A stretch of DNA of 64,000 bases. Origin: Datnioides undecimradiatus. Taxonomy: Eukaryota; Chordata; Actinopteri; Lobotiformes; Datnioididae. Location: NCBI GenBank assembly GCA_008933995.1, contig WARS01000029.1, positions 17,669,131 through 17,733,130 of the forward strand. Direction: 5' to 3'. Positions 36,890-49,562 of this stretch are shown one piece after another. Position 1 is the stretch's first letter. Every line of letters starts with the position of its first letter. Made by a program: the position numbers and the translations under genes. The notes under the pieces were generated by a model, which saw nothing but the letters and a program-made list of their open reading frames with translations, did no database searches and had not been told where the DNA came from.

Positions 36890-37290
36890 CAAGCAGCTAT
36901 ATAAGCAGCTGAACTCTGTCCTTCCCAACACTGCTCACTCCCACACACACACTCACTGGACCCAGGAGCTGCACTAGCCACTTTATGCAGATTGGACTCT
37001 CCATTGCACTACCATCACCTTAACCTGCCATGTGCCTTTAAATTATTTTATTATATTATTATATTTGTTGTCTGTTTTTCTTCTATCTTACTTTTTTTCT
37101 TCTGCATGCCCTTAGTTTTTATATTTTTATATTTACAGTTTACATTTTTTTATTGTGCAGGTTTACTATATTTTTTTAATTTGTGTTCACCGTGGGGTCT
37201 TAGAGGATCGCAATTTCAATACTATGTATGTGCTTACATGCTGGTATCGACAATAAAGCTGACTTTGACTTTGACTGTGACACGGTGCAA
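36890..37290 (+). repeat. 3' tail of a retroelement-like repeat
   Basis: The layout resembles 3' ends of fish non-LTR elements: 'tgcactagcc' and 'ttgcactaccatcacc' phrases, a long T-rich tract, then 'ggtatcgacaataaagctgac' and a tandem TTTGAC tail (about 37,259-37,277). The AATAAA-like signal followed by a short tandem repeat fits LINE or SINE tails. The family was not identified. Confidence 0.5.
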
Positions 37291-37299
37291 TTAATGAGT

Positions 37300-39160
37300 T
37301 AATGTTAAAACAGTTTATAGAGAGGGATTAGGCATGGATGATGATGCATTCATTATATTTTCACTGTATTTACTGTATAAATGTTCGTGTTGTTATGTAT
37401 GTGTTTTCCAGTAGAGTGTGTTCCGTAAGGTCTGACTAGCAACACCTGCAAACTAGCCCACCATGGCCACGAAGACCCACTTGTGCCTATAGAAATAAAC
37501 AGTAAACACACTGTAAATCCCACTTAAAATAGGATAATAAAATCCAGATTGAAGGTTTGCATTTATCTCTAAACTCTCTTAGTCTTAGTCTGAGAACAAG
37601 CTCAGGAAATTGCAAAACTCTGAGTTTTTGTGTGCTGTACAATGTAAGCAGCAGATTAATCTTCCTGCTGCATTCTGTTACTGACTCCACTAAATCTTTT
37701 GACCACATTTCTTCTCCATGTAAAACTATCTCATACTGGATAATGCAACAAGTGCCGCTGTCAGTTATGATTGTTCAATTCTTCAGGCCACCGACGACTC
37801 AAAGCTCATTACTCAGCCGCTCCCATGAAGAGCACAATCGCCGGAGCGGTGACAAGACGTTGTTTCCTGATGGGGATTGGACAGGCATGAAAGACAGGTC
37901 CGCTGAGCGTTCAGACATACTTGTACAACCCTCGTCAGTTCGCCTCTGACAGATTTAATACCGCTGGGCAAAAAAAAATGATCGACATTCCTTTTCACTG
38001 ACTTTCCACACCCACTCACACATGTGCATGCACACTGGGCATTAGTGCATTAGTATTCAGAAGAAGCTCCTGTGCTTTGTGTAAATACACATTACCTCAT
38101 CTATAAACACTAACGCAGTCTTGCTGAGTCATTCTCATTGAAACCCACAGCCCTGTGCTCGCTAATGACAGACCTTCCTCTACACCTGATTATGGCCTGA
38201 TCACACCTGTTTGTGACTTCCACTAGCAAATCAGATCCAGTTGTGAACCAAGACGAAACAGTGCGCACTAATCTAAGAAGCACAACACTAATGCATGTCA
38301 TGTGCATGTAACACTGCTATGTGGCTGGTGCTTAGTGACCACCATCTAAGTAAAAGAGTCGTGTTCAAGCAAAAGGGTTGCAAGCAGCTACTTTGCTGAA
38401 GTGTCCTCAAAGATTGTCCTCCAACCTGCAGATGAAACCCTGCGCACCTCTGTATGGCAAAAGCCTTAATGGCAGTAACAGTACATAGTAGTAAATAGAT
38501 ATATATATATATAGGGCACTGAATGTGATGAATTTTACTGCTTATAAGACAGAATTCCTTGGAAAACCGTAGACTCTCCCAGAGTGTAGTTCCTCTGTGT
38601 TCCAGACCTCTCTGATTACTGTACAAAAACATAACTTGATAACTTGATTCACTGATTTTGGTGAGACTGGAACATATTTTTTTGAGAGAACATTATTTTT
38701 TCCCAAATAAATTCTTGTTTAATTTTTAATCTGATAAACAGCAAGTTATTCAAATTCAGTTCTCATGTCTGTGTTTTTGAGGCTACAGTGGTTTCCACGA
38801 GTATGTAGTCACTGAGGTGTAGAGAGATGCAGGTCAGAAAACTGAAACAATGATCCCTTGTCGTGCATTTCGTCGTTTTGTTGTTGATCTGTAATAGGGC
38901 TGCTGTTTTTTCGATGGGAATTCAGCCATTGAAATTTTTGTCAAACAAAAGCGGATGTCATTTCATCTTAACTGGGTTGTAGATATGATAGATACTCCCT
39001 TAAGTCCGTTAGAGACTTAACCATTAGTAGCTTCATAAGGCTTTAAGTCCAGTTGTGAAGGTGAGGAAAAGTCATATTGTCATTTTAGAGTCAATTCAGT
39101 CAGCATTAATATGAAAATGATCAGTTCAGTTTAAAGTGAAGGGAAACAAAACACCAGAAA
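37300..39160. other. Intergenic stretch between yjefn3 and cilp2
   Basis: No convincing exon. Contains a short AT dinucleotide run near 38,499-38,513. The distance from the yjefn3 poly(A) signal to the predicted cilp2 promoter is only about 3.7 kb. Confidence 0.4.
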
Positions 39161-39185
39161 CTGACCCATCCTTTAAAGGGAACTT

Positions 39186-39776
39186 TTTATTGGACAACAA
39201 TAATTGTGTGGGCCTCCTGTAGCAGCTTATGAAGTAACTGGAACAAAGGTAATGCATAAGTGCAAAAAAACAAATCAATAAAATACAATAGAAAATTCAA
39301 ATTTTCCGACCTACACCAACTAATCTCAGCAGCACACTTCAATAGAAAGTTAAACAGAAGAACAAAAAGAGCATCAGAACATGAACATTAAAAAAGTTTT
39401 GTAGAAGAAGAAGAAAAAAAAACATTCCTGTGGTTGACGTCATAGAAAATTCATCTTCTTTGCTGACTGTGGAAAAAGAAAATTCTGTCTTTTGCAATGT
39501 AATCAGAAAACAGTGTAATGCTACAGCTTTTACAAGTAGACTGACAGAAAAACTCTTCATGCCATTCCCTAAAAAGACATGACCACAGTTTTCTAAATAT
39601 CATCCTTCTACTGTAGTTCAACAGCACATTTGGCTAAGGCATAGCCTGATCTACACAACTGAGATGTTAACATTAAATCACAATAACGATCTATAAAATA
39701 CAAAACAAGAGAATAGATTAACCGTACGTTTTTGAAAATGTGGGGTGGCTGGACTGGCTCTTATGTTTCCCATGTG
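39186..39776 (-). terminator. yjefn3 3'UTR and candidate poly(A) signal
   Basis: TTTATT at 39,186-39,191 on the + strand reads as AATAAA on the - strand, about 590 nt downstream of the stop. Polyadenylation would fall near 39,165-39,175. The interval is AT-rich with no other gene. Confidence 0.45.
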
Positions 39777-39973
39777 TTACAATTCTACGAGACAGTCTGT
39801 GCCAGGGTAGTCTGGGAGGTTAAGCTCGTACTTTTTCTGGATGTCATAGGGCAGGTAGCGTCCGGCCAAGAAATGCTTCCCAGAGAAACTCATGGCGCAC
39901 TTCTTTGGTGCTGTAAGTGAGATGAGAACATCTGGATGAATCCCATCCTGACTCGGTTCTTCTACGTCCCAAC
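39777..39973 (-). CDS. yjefn3: yjefn3 last coding exon
   Basis: Acceptor tcttccttag, stop TAA at 39,777-39,779. It completes the Gly of the PSGWDVE motif and encodes [17 protein letters not shown], then the C-terminal [17 protein letters not shown], closely matching the YJEFN3 terminus (YTGTDCVAAL in human, from memory). Confidence 0.92.
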
Positions 39974-42900
39974 CTAAGGAAGACAAAAAATGAAGGGGAG
40001 AATAGGAGGTATATAAGGAGAGGATGATTGTGTTGATTTTCTGCCTGTTGTGCTCACGCTCAGCAGGTGATGTATTTGGGGTATGATGAGCTCACACTGA
40101 GCTGACTGTAGCATGAGATTTATCCTCCACGTGTGCCTCCAGACTTGGAAAACTCCTGCTTTGGGAGCCAAGGCTCGTAGGGAGCTGCCTGGAGGCCCAT
40201 CTATCATATTATGTTTCTGAGCCTACAGCCTGATATCCATAGTTTGTATGAACACTTACCTGAGGGCACATCCACACTGACTATGGGGGTCTTGATTTGT
40301 TTCAGGGTGACCAAAATACCAGAGTAGGGCTCCTTAATGTTGGCACAGTCTGCCTCTGGGCCCAGCATGGCATCAATCACTAGGTTGTAGGCATCGTTTA
40401 TAAGTTGTACCTGAACAGAACAGACCTCAGCGTGAATAAATGAATAGTTAACTTCCTGTGCACGATTCCCCTAAATCATTGTTTCCCCCAGTGGTTTTAT
40501 AAGATGAATTTGAGAGGGTTGCAAGATGAATAACAGCATAGGAATGCAAATCAAACGACCTGGAAGAGCTGTGGGAGGGGATCACAAGTTCATTTTCATT
40601 CAAAAGCAGCACAAATCAAAAAGGTGTTTCTGACCTTTTTCAAATGATGTAATCCACTGCAAAAATTTAAAGTGATATTTTGACGTTTGAGGAGAAATGC
40701 TTATATGCTCCCTTGCCTAGGGGTTAGTTGAGAAGATTGGATGTCTGTGGTTTAAAAAGCCACAGCCAGCAGCCAATTAGCTTAACTTTGCAAAGAGACA
40801 CAGGGGAACTGCTTGCATATATATGTATATATTTAAAAACGAAATGTTACCACATTTAAAGCTCACTAATTAACATTTTGTATCTCAGACAGGAACAGTT
40901 GCCAAGCAACCAAAGCAGACTTTAAAAAGTAACTGCTGCCAGTCAAAAATTAGTCCAGCACATAATCTCTTTAATACTGTGAATTGTGTTTCATCGTTTT
41001 GGGTACAGATGAAACAAATGAGATATAACATGTTAATCACTGAGTTTTAAAGGTGCTGATTGGTGGATTTTGTTTGTTTGTTTCCTTTGAACACGGCTTG
41101 GCTAGCTGCTTCTTCCTGTTTCAGGATTTGTGTTAAGACAAGTTAATGGTTGTTGGTTCCAGATACATATTTATCATACTAAAGTGAGTGTCTCAATAAT
41201 GCACATCTTAAACTAGTGGGTTGTTCGATCTTTATTGCAAGTAACAGCACCACTTAGGTTCTTATATCTGTATAATTGCTACTGACCTCTGTGGGGAGAT
41301 AGGAGAGGAAAGGGATGTCCATCTTCTCACACTGAACTGTGAAGTCCTGGTGTAGACTCTGAGAAGAGCGTTTCGGGTGGTAGATAGTGGGCTCATATTC
41401 CTGTGTGAGATGAGGCAACAGAGTAAAACAACAGACGAGAGGTGGAGAGGAGTGCAAAGAAGGAGAGAAAGACACAAAAATAGAGAGAAGGTTACATAAC
41501 ATCAAAACTGTGTCCTGCAATTTCCAGCAGCGCTGACAGTGTATGATGCATCAATGCACTTTTGACCTTCAGTTCACGACACATGAAAATACTGTTGACC
41601 AGTGATCAGGGGGTTTACAGGCTGCTTCCTGAATGAATACTTCCCTTATAAACTGGAAGCTGAGAGGAGTGGAAATCCAGACACCCACTGTCTGAAAGGT
41701 CTGTGATGCTCAGCAGGAAGCACCTGTGATCCATGACCTTTACACAGGCCCAAAGATAAATCTTAAAACCTAGGAGCAACGGTCCAGTAGTGTATGTGTG
41801 TTTCTTTGCATTTTTGACTTAAAAACATAAATAAATAAATAAATAATGGCATCTTTTTTTCAAAATATAGTATGTACATTATAAAAGCTAAATCGGCCAG
41901 TTCACCTATTTTTTGTTACTAATCTCCAAAGATATGTTTTCTTTCATTTTCATCCATCCACCCATTAACAATAAGATATATTCATAACAATGTGTCATCA
42001 ATCTGGAACATACTGTCAGCAGTTTTCAATGGGACGAGTTGGTAGAAAATAGCTCCAATAAAAACTGTTCACAGTGAGTTCGGTGCAGAGTAACTGGGTC
42101 ATTGATTCGTGACAGACAGGTTGTTATTGAACTGCTGATGCTGTTGTCAGCTCTAGGGTTTGCTTTGTTGGCCTGCTGGTCTGTTGGTTGGATGGTCAGT
42201 CCAACACTCTGGTCTAGAGAAAAGTATCTCAGGCAACTATTCAACTATTGGTTGGACATTCATGTCATTGTCATTATGAAATGTAATAACTTTGGTCATT
42301 CCTTAATTTTTCATCTTGTTCAGATTTTCAGTTTTATCAAACCCTCACTAGCAACTAATTATCTGCAAAATGAATGACATTCCCATCAGTCTCAGCAGTA
42401 TTTTATGTGGTATGCAATGCACACGTTACAATGCTAACATGCTAAACTAAAACGGCAAACATCGTAAAACATTATATCTGCTTAGCATTAGCATGTCAAC
42501 AATGTCACTGCCACCACCTCAGCTTGCGGATGTTAGCATTTAGCTCAATGTTTGTCTGTGTCTACACAGAGCCTCACAGACTTGCTATAGATATAGAAGT
42601 CTTAAGTCTTGTTTAAAGCAACATAAACGAAGCGCTATTCAACCTTATGTGACATTAAACATAAATGTAGTTAGCCGTGTAGTCGTTCAGGTCTTTGACT
42701 TCTCATTTCCAGTCCATTTGTCCAGTGAATCCTTCCAGAATCTTTAGCTTCTCCAGCAAATGATCCATTTTATTGCCATCACATGAACAAATAAATAAAT
42801 AAATAGAAACTGTTCTTTCAAATGTGGCAGAGCTAAGGCTGGCCTACTAAGGAAGTGATCTGTCAAGTCTGACAGACATCTGTGTCCCATGGGATCCTAA

Positions 42901-43711
42901 ACCAATCAAACTGCCGCCACCACAGATCACCTGACGTCATCTCCACTGCAATCTCTCCGCAGAGCATGGAGCAAGCAAGCAAGCCAAATCCACTGTTTGT
43001 GTGTGTGTGTGTCCCTTCGGACTTAGCCAGTGGCCCCCAGCATGCCCTTGACCTCATCCACAGTTACACAGTCAAACTGTGTGAAATGAAGGATAAGCTG
43101 GAAATGACTGCCAGTGCCACTGAGCATGAACAGAAATGAGCCAAGAGACAGACACAAGCAAAGGGTACAGACAGGGTCTTTTTCCAGTTAATGCTCACAA
43201 GTAACAGGGTTACACTTCCTCTCCCTGAGGGATGATGGTGTTTTGTAGTTTTTTCTTTTTTATGCACAGCTCATCAGGAATGAAGGTCGGATGTCTGTTG
43301 TGCAAGTCTTTAACTGCAGAACCACTCTGAATATGAAACACTGAAAATTTCTCTTTAAGGTTATGTGATAAAGAATTTGTACATTTTGTTCACACCAATT
43401 AAATCATGACATCATATCCCCTTGTTTTAATATGAGCACCACGCTGAAACTAATGTGCATCCAACCTTTGCTTTGATCAAGTCTTCCGGGTCTTTCAGTA
43501 TGCAGCAGCATGTTTTTTCCCCATTTGTAGCAGTGGAAATAATCAAGGATGCGCAACAGACTCAGACACAACTTGCTTTTGTGAACATCTTGGAGTGACG
43601 TGAGAAGCAAGTTGGCCTGTTTGTCTGCAGCTGATCATTCATCTCTATGCTCTGTCTAATCACATTCACAGCTCTGCATCAGGGACTCAAGGCTCAAGTC
43701 TGCCTGTGTTA

Positions 43712-43750
<39 letters not shown>

Positions 43751-46700
43751 TCACGTGTATCCTTGCATGTCTTCCTGCTGACAGGGATCACATCGCACCA
43801 TGAAAAACACACACGCTTACACCAGGAGAGCGATTCACAGTCCAAAGTAAGTACTCGAGTTTCTCCACCAAAAGAAAACTCAGACAAGTGTGGTCCCAAT
43901 CGACCTACTGTAGAGTGCAGTCATTTTGAAAATAATACTAAAAAACACTGTATTTATGTGGCACATTTCAAGATGCTGCAAAATCAGTGTTAAAATAATA
44001 AGAAAAAAGAGATAAAACAGCAAACAAAAGATACATTTAAAGTGGTGAATCAATGTGTAATTGTTTATGTTTTTATAGAGAGGCCTTTTATTCATATTCG
44101 AAAAGCCAGAGTAATATATCTCCCTCTGAACTGACCTCTGCCCATCTTTGGCCTGAAGTCGGAAAAAGGCAGAGAGTGGGAGGCAAGGGAAGAGAGAGAG
44201 ACACTCCACAGAGAGCCATCAGGCCGCTTAAACAGAGCCCATCTAACATGGTTTTAATCACGACTATCAATGCATTGTAAATCTAGAATGTCAGAGACAT
44301 ATGGTAAAGTGTATAGACACATTCCACCCTAAACCGAGATCCCCAAAACACACATCGAATATTTCCCTTCCAATAAAGTCAGAGCCTGGTGCAGGACTAC
44401 ATCACAGAGTACTGAAATCAAAAACAACCAGCAACCAAGTCCTGATCTGGGACGTGTTTGGAGAGGAGGGATCAGAGCCTCCAAAAACAGTTAGTCTTAA
44501 AATGTCAGTCAGTATGTGGCCTGTGGGGTAGAAATCATGGTCATGACATCACATCGTGGCTGCCGAGCGTAAGACACAGACAACTTTAACGAGAGTAACA
44601 ATGGCATGATATCATGACTGTCTGAGTGGCCTTGCAGAGAGGGTAATGGGATAACTGCTCCGAGCCGTTTACAGGAGCTGAAATGAAATTCTGTAAAGCA
44701 CAGAGGGCCTGTAGAGGTTGTCCTCAGTTAGTCCTGATGCAAGTTAAGGTTTTTAAAGAGTCGTGTTTTGTTGAATATCATAGGAATATCATAGGAATCA
44801 GCTCTGCCGAAAAGCTGTTTTCGTGCACAGTAGTGTACTTACAAATATGCGCAGGTGTCGGGCACACACCAGGCCAATGGAGCCATTTTGATCTGGACCA
44901 CAGATCACCAGCACTGTTGGCTGCTTCTTTGCTAGAGAGCTGAGAGGGTAGGCCTGGTGGAGAGGGAGTAAGAGAAGTAGGCAGTTAGAAATAGGCGCTG
45001 ATGGGGAAAGGAAAAACATTAAGCACAATGATAGAAAGATGGATGGCAGAGAAAATAGAAGGGGTTATTGATAGAGAACAATAGTGGGAGAAAAGCAACA
45101 GAAAGATAGATAGTCATCAGGATTTATCTGTCAGACTCAGGCCTCTTATTCAGGGCAGTTTATCTGATCTGTGCCGCTGCCTCTCCATCATACTCAGGGT
45201 GCCTGACTGCAGCATGCCAGGCATGCCAGACGAGGGTGGAAATGGCACCAGCTCCATTGTCTCTTCCGTCTACGAGAGGTCCAATCTCATTAAAATAACC
45301 CTGGCAGCAGTGGAAAAAAATACCAATGTCCTCGCTGTGGGATGCCTCCATATATGTAACAGTTTTCCGTCTCGACCCAGGCTGCAGCAGGCTGCTGGCA
45401 TCTGCCTCGTTTACTGGCCGCACATTCCCCTGTAAATCACCCTGCACCTTCTTAAACGAGACAGGTATTCGCCCGCAGAACTGTCAACCTTAACGGCTAA
45501 TCTTCCATCTCCAACACCTAAACAGAAGTGCCCTGTGAGTGTGTATGTGAGTGCACTCAGTCATGATCATTACTGAATGCCCCAAAGGTGTCTGCCTTAA
45601 ATTTCCACAGATTCTTCAAAGCACTGAATTCGTTGCCACATTACAGATTGTTAGCTTGTGTTTTCAGGGGGTTTTCGTTCTGTGACTGCAACATTGCATT
45701 CGTTATACAGGAATGATTGTTCATCACTGCAAAGGTCACCGCATAATTTCATAAACCTGAAGAGGAACTTGAACTGTGGGAGACAGTTCACGCAGACTTC
45801 TGGAAACCCCGTCCAATTAAAGCCCAATAAATGGGTGTCAGAACACAGGTCATGAGACCAGTTAGCCCACTTTTATCACCACTATAAGTTGTCTATGACT
45901 GCAGTTCATAGTAATGCTTTAGATCACAGCCCACAAATTGCAGAGCAAGTATTCTGTAATTATGGGGCACATATAAAAGATTCACAAGGAAAATATATTA
46001 ATAGAACAAAACAAGGACTCTTAAAATAAAGGGTAACTATTTTGTATGTGCTGATAGCCAAGTTAATGATGATGAAAATATTTAGACTTAAGTGCTATAT
46101 TTACATAGTTATCATGGGGTATATTGCTAAGTTAATGTATTAAGGCTCATTTGTGTTTTCTCATAACTACATTACTGTACCCTGTAATTATTTTTCAAGT
46201 AACTTCTAATTCAAAATGTAGTTACACCATCATTTATGGGTTGTTAGACTATTGGTCCCATGTGTTACTCTGTAATTATTTAAAATTATTATATAAGTGC
46301 ATTGTAATTACTACATAATTATACATTATAATTTAGAGGTGAAATATTAATTGATGCTTGATTTAAATTAAGACTCCAGCACTGGTTTTAAAAGGAAGAT
46401 GATGTCATACATTGTTCATCCTTGGCCTTCAAATTTGGGAGATGAGCTTGAAAAAGGCAGAAACTGTGCCACAGCACATAAAATCCATTTGCTCCTACTT
46501 TCATTAATGTATTCAGTACAGGAGAAAGTTCATATAGAGAAAGGGGCCATTCCCGACATTGTATAATTGGTCATAACAAGCCTCAGAGTGCATTAAACAG
46601 AGCGATGAATCCAGGAGATGAGACAGCAGCCGTTATCTCCATCATAACAGCTCAGCTGAGAAATCATCACACAGAGACAATGAGATGGAGGAGGGAGTGT

Positions 46701-49527
46701 TATATGAGGAAAGAGGAGCAGGGAGCAGCTGAGTGGAAGAGAGAGAGAGACAGAAAGAAGTGGAGGGCACTAAAACAGGACTTTCATTTTCATATCTAAT
46801 GTGACGGACGCTCATAGTGAGTTTCACACTGTGTAACCTGACATTAATGACACTCCTCACTGAGGTAATTTACAGTGGCAACCTCTGTGGATGTGTGTGT
46901 GTGATGTGTGTTTGTGTCTGGGGTCGGGGGGGGGCATGCTGACATGCTCCCTGGAGGGCAATGCAAACTGTAATTACTGCAACCAGATATTAAAGACAAA
47001 CCATCTGTGATAATGCCATCCCCCTACTGTGAGCTCACATCCCTATCACATCCCTACCACTGTTACTAGACTGAAATAAAACCCCTATAGAATAACTGAA
47101 ACAGAATACTTAAATCGTCAATTGCTAGAGAGTCTGTCAAAGTCAAGACTAAATAAAAATGCCTTTTTAACCTTTTTTGATAATGTCCTTGCAAAAAAAA
47201 ATGGAAAATAATCATAATAATATCTTTGTATTCTTGTATTCTGCAGTGTGTCATTCACTCCACTATGAAGGTGATTGGCTGATTGGCTGCATTCTGCCAT
47301 CCCTCCAGGATCTGTACTCCATCACACTAAGGCATGCAGGTTAGTCTCTAATCTTATTGCATATATTCTTTTCTCTATTTATACCTCTTTACTTGGCAAA
47401 ACTCCCTTACAGCTTTAGATTTTCTCATTCTACATTGATTATATACACCAACATACCAAGTCCTATTCCTAGTATGTGAAAATGCAGTGATCTTCTTATC
47501 AATCTTCAAATTTAAGCAACAAAGAACTAAAATTTATTGATTGGCAAGCTCACAACAGCACATCATACATCAGAGAGTCTTTAGGTGTTTGCCACCTCAA
47601 GAGGAGGTTTGTTTTTAGGCCTACAACTCCATTAGATAACGCTCATTAGTCATGTTTCCAGCAAAACTCTTATAAACTCACTTCTTTCTCAATGCCCTAA
47701 GGCAGATAGACTGTTGTTTTTCAGACTGTTGCATTGGTTGGTCAGTGGAAACCAAAACAAAGCTAAAAGGGGAGTAAAAGGAGATTGAATTCATCAAATG
47801 GCTCAAAACATAGTGTCTCAGTAAATACTAATGTTGCTTTGTGTCTGGTGGATGTGTAAATAGATAATTGTTTAATAGATAAAACATCAGAGTTGTATTT
47901 ACGGACCAATCCATGAAAACAAAATAAGATAAATGTTTGTGATGTTAATAAAATAACGTTATCAAACTACATTAGCTTGGTCTCCTTGCATTTCTGCTCT
48001 CTTTCTCTGCCTGTTGCTTCCCTTAATGCCTTTCAAGCATAATAAAAAAAACGCACATCAGTAGGTTTAATGACCTTTTCTGTAAATATTGAGGACTGTC
48101 AGGAGGATCAGCGATATCAATGCTGGAGCCATTTCATGCTGCTGGAGAAACCATTAGAGCCACACACTGTTGAAGGTAAGCAGCTATAAAGGGAGCAGAC
48201 CAGATCAATTCAGACAGCGTGAAGCAAATGAAGCATTTGTTTAATCTCACTTGGAACAGAAGCCTGAATCACTCCAACACATCTATTGTATAACCAGTCA
48301 TTTATACTGATATTGAGCCTTCAAATGGATCACTGAATAAGTGAAAGCAATTAGCAAAAGAGAAGATAAAGACCATTCCTAATAGGTTTCAGTCTGTTGT
48401 GTTGGTGCTGAAAACGCTTTTTTGTTTGTCTGTTTTGAGCTACTTCAACACATTAGAAACAACTTACAAGTCCGACCTGATTATCTGTGCTCTTTTATGT
48501 GTTACACTCACAGAAAAGGCCTTGCATGGCCAAAAGACACTAAGGTCAGATTATTGTATATGGAATTTTTTTTTAGAGAGTAGTAATGATGGTTTCACTT
48601 CTTTCTTATATCAAGGTCATATCTTTGAAACAAGTCTACAATACACTTTATTCCAAAATAATGCCATTTGTTTCAATAAAACTCTGAAACAGTTCAAACT
48701 GCGCTGGCAACAAATTACATGTCATCGCCATATTGTTTTAGAAAAACAAGGTTTTACTACTCAGTTCTAGCCTAATAAACCTGTTCAAATGTTTTCCAGT
48801 GTTTGAGATATTTATGATATTTTTGATGTGTAGGAGGTTTCTACAACTGCAGACAGATGGTTTGTTGCATCTGTTCAGCAGGTTTGTGACCTGGGTGTGC
48901 TTCTTTTTATCTGTTCTTCTGTTGAACTTCTCTCTCAGTTTGCTGTGGACATGACATTTAAGGCCTAAAGCAAGGTTTCTCAAACATCCTTAGTCTAAAA
49001 AACAGAAATAAATAACCTAGAAGAGCAAATAGGCAGGAAAAAAGAGGATCTTGCACAGAGCATTGCAAGGCCTCACCCTCCCCATCTCACCTCACACCCA
49101 CACACACTCTCACACACCTAAAAATATGGCTGTCTTGATTGTAATAAGGTCCCCGAGGGAATACCTCTTTGAAATAAATGTTAAAGACACATGTTCTTTC
49201 ACATCCAATCAACCTGAAACACACACTGAGCCTGAGAAAACATTATCGGGGTCCTAAAAACACAAATACACTCACATATGCAGAAAACAGTGCCTGTAAT
49301 AATTGTACTAGAAGACCAAACTAAATTCCAGGGGCTCCGGTAAACTATAGTCCAATTTATTGCTGTGTGGTAACAAAAACGTCTCCTGTCTCCGCTCAGG
49401 TGTTGAAAACCCTCAGACTGATACAGAAACACACACACACGGAGTCTGGACCTGGTGGCTGCGGCTGCTGCTGTTGGAACACTAAAAGCATTACTTACAG
49501 AAAACCTATAATCTATCTGGCAACCAG

Positions 49528-49562
<35 letters not shown>

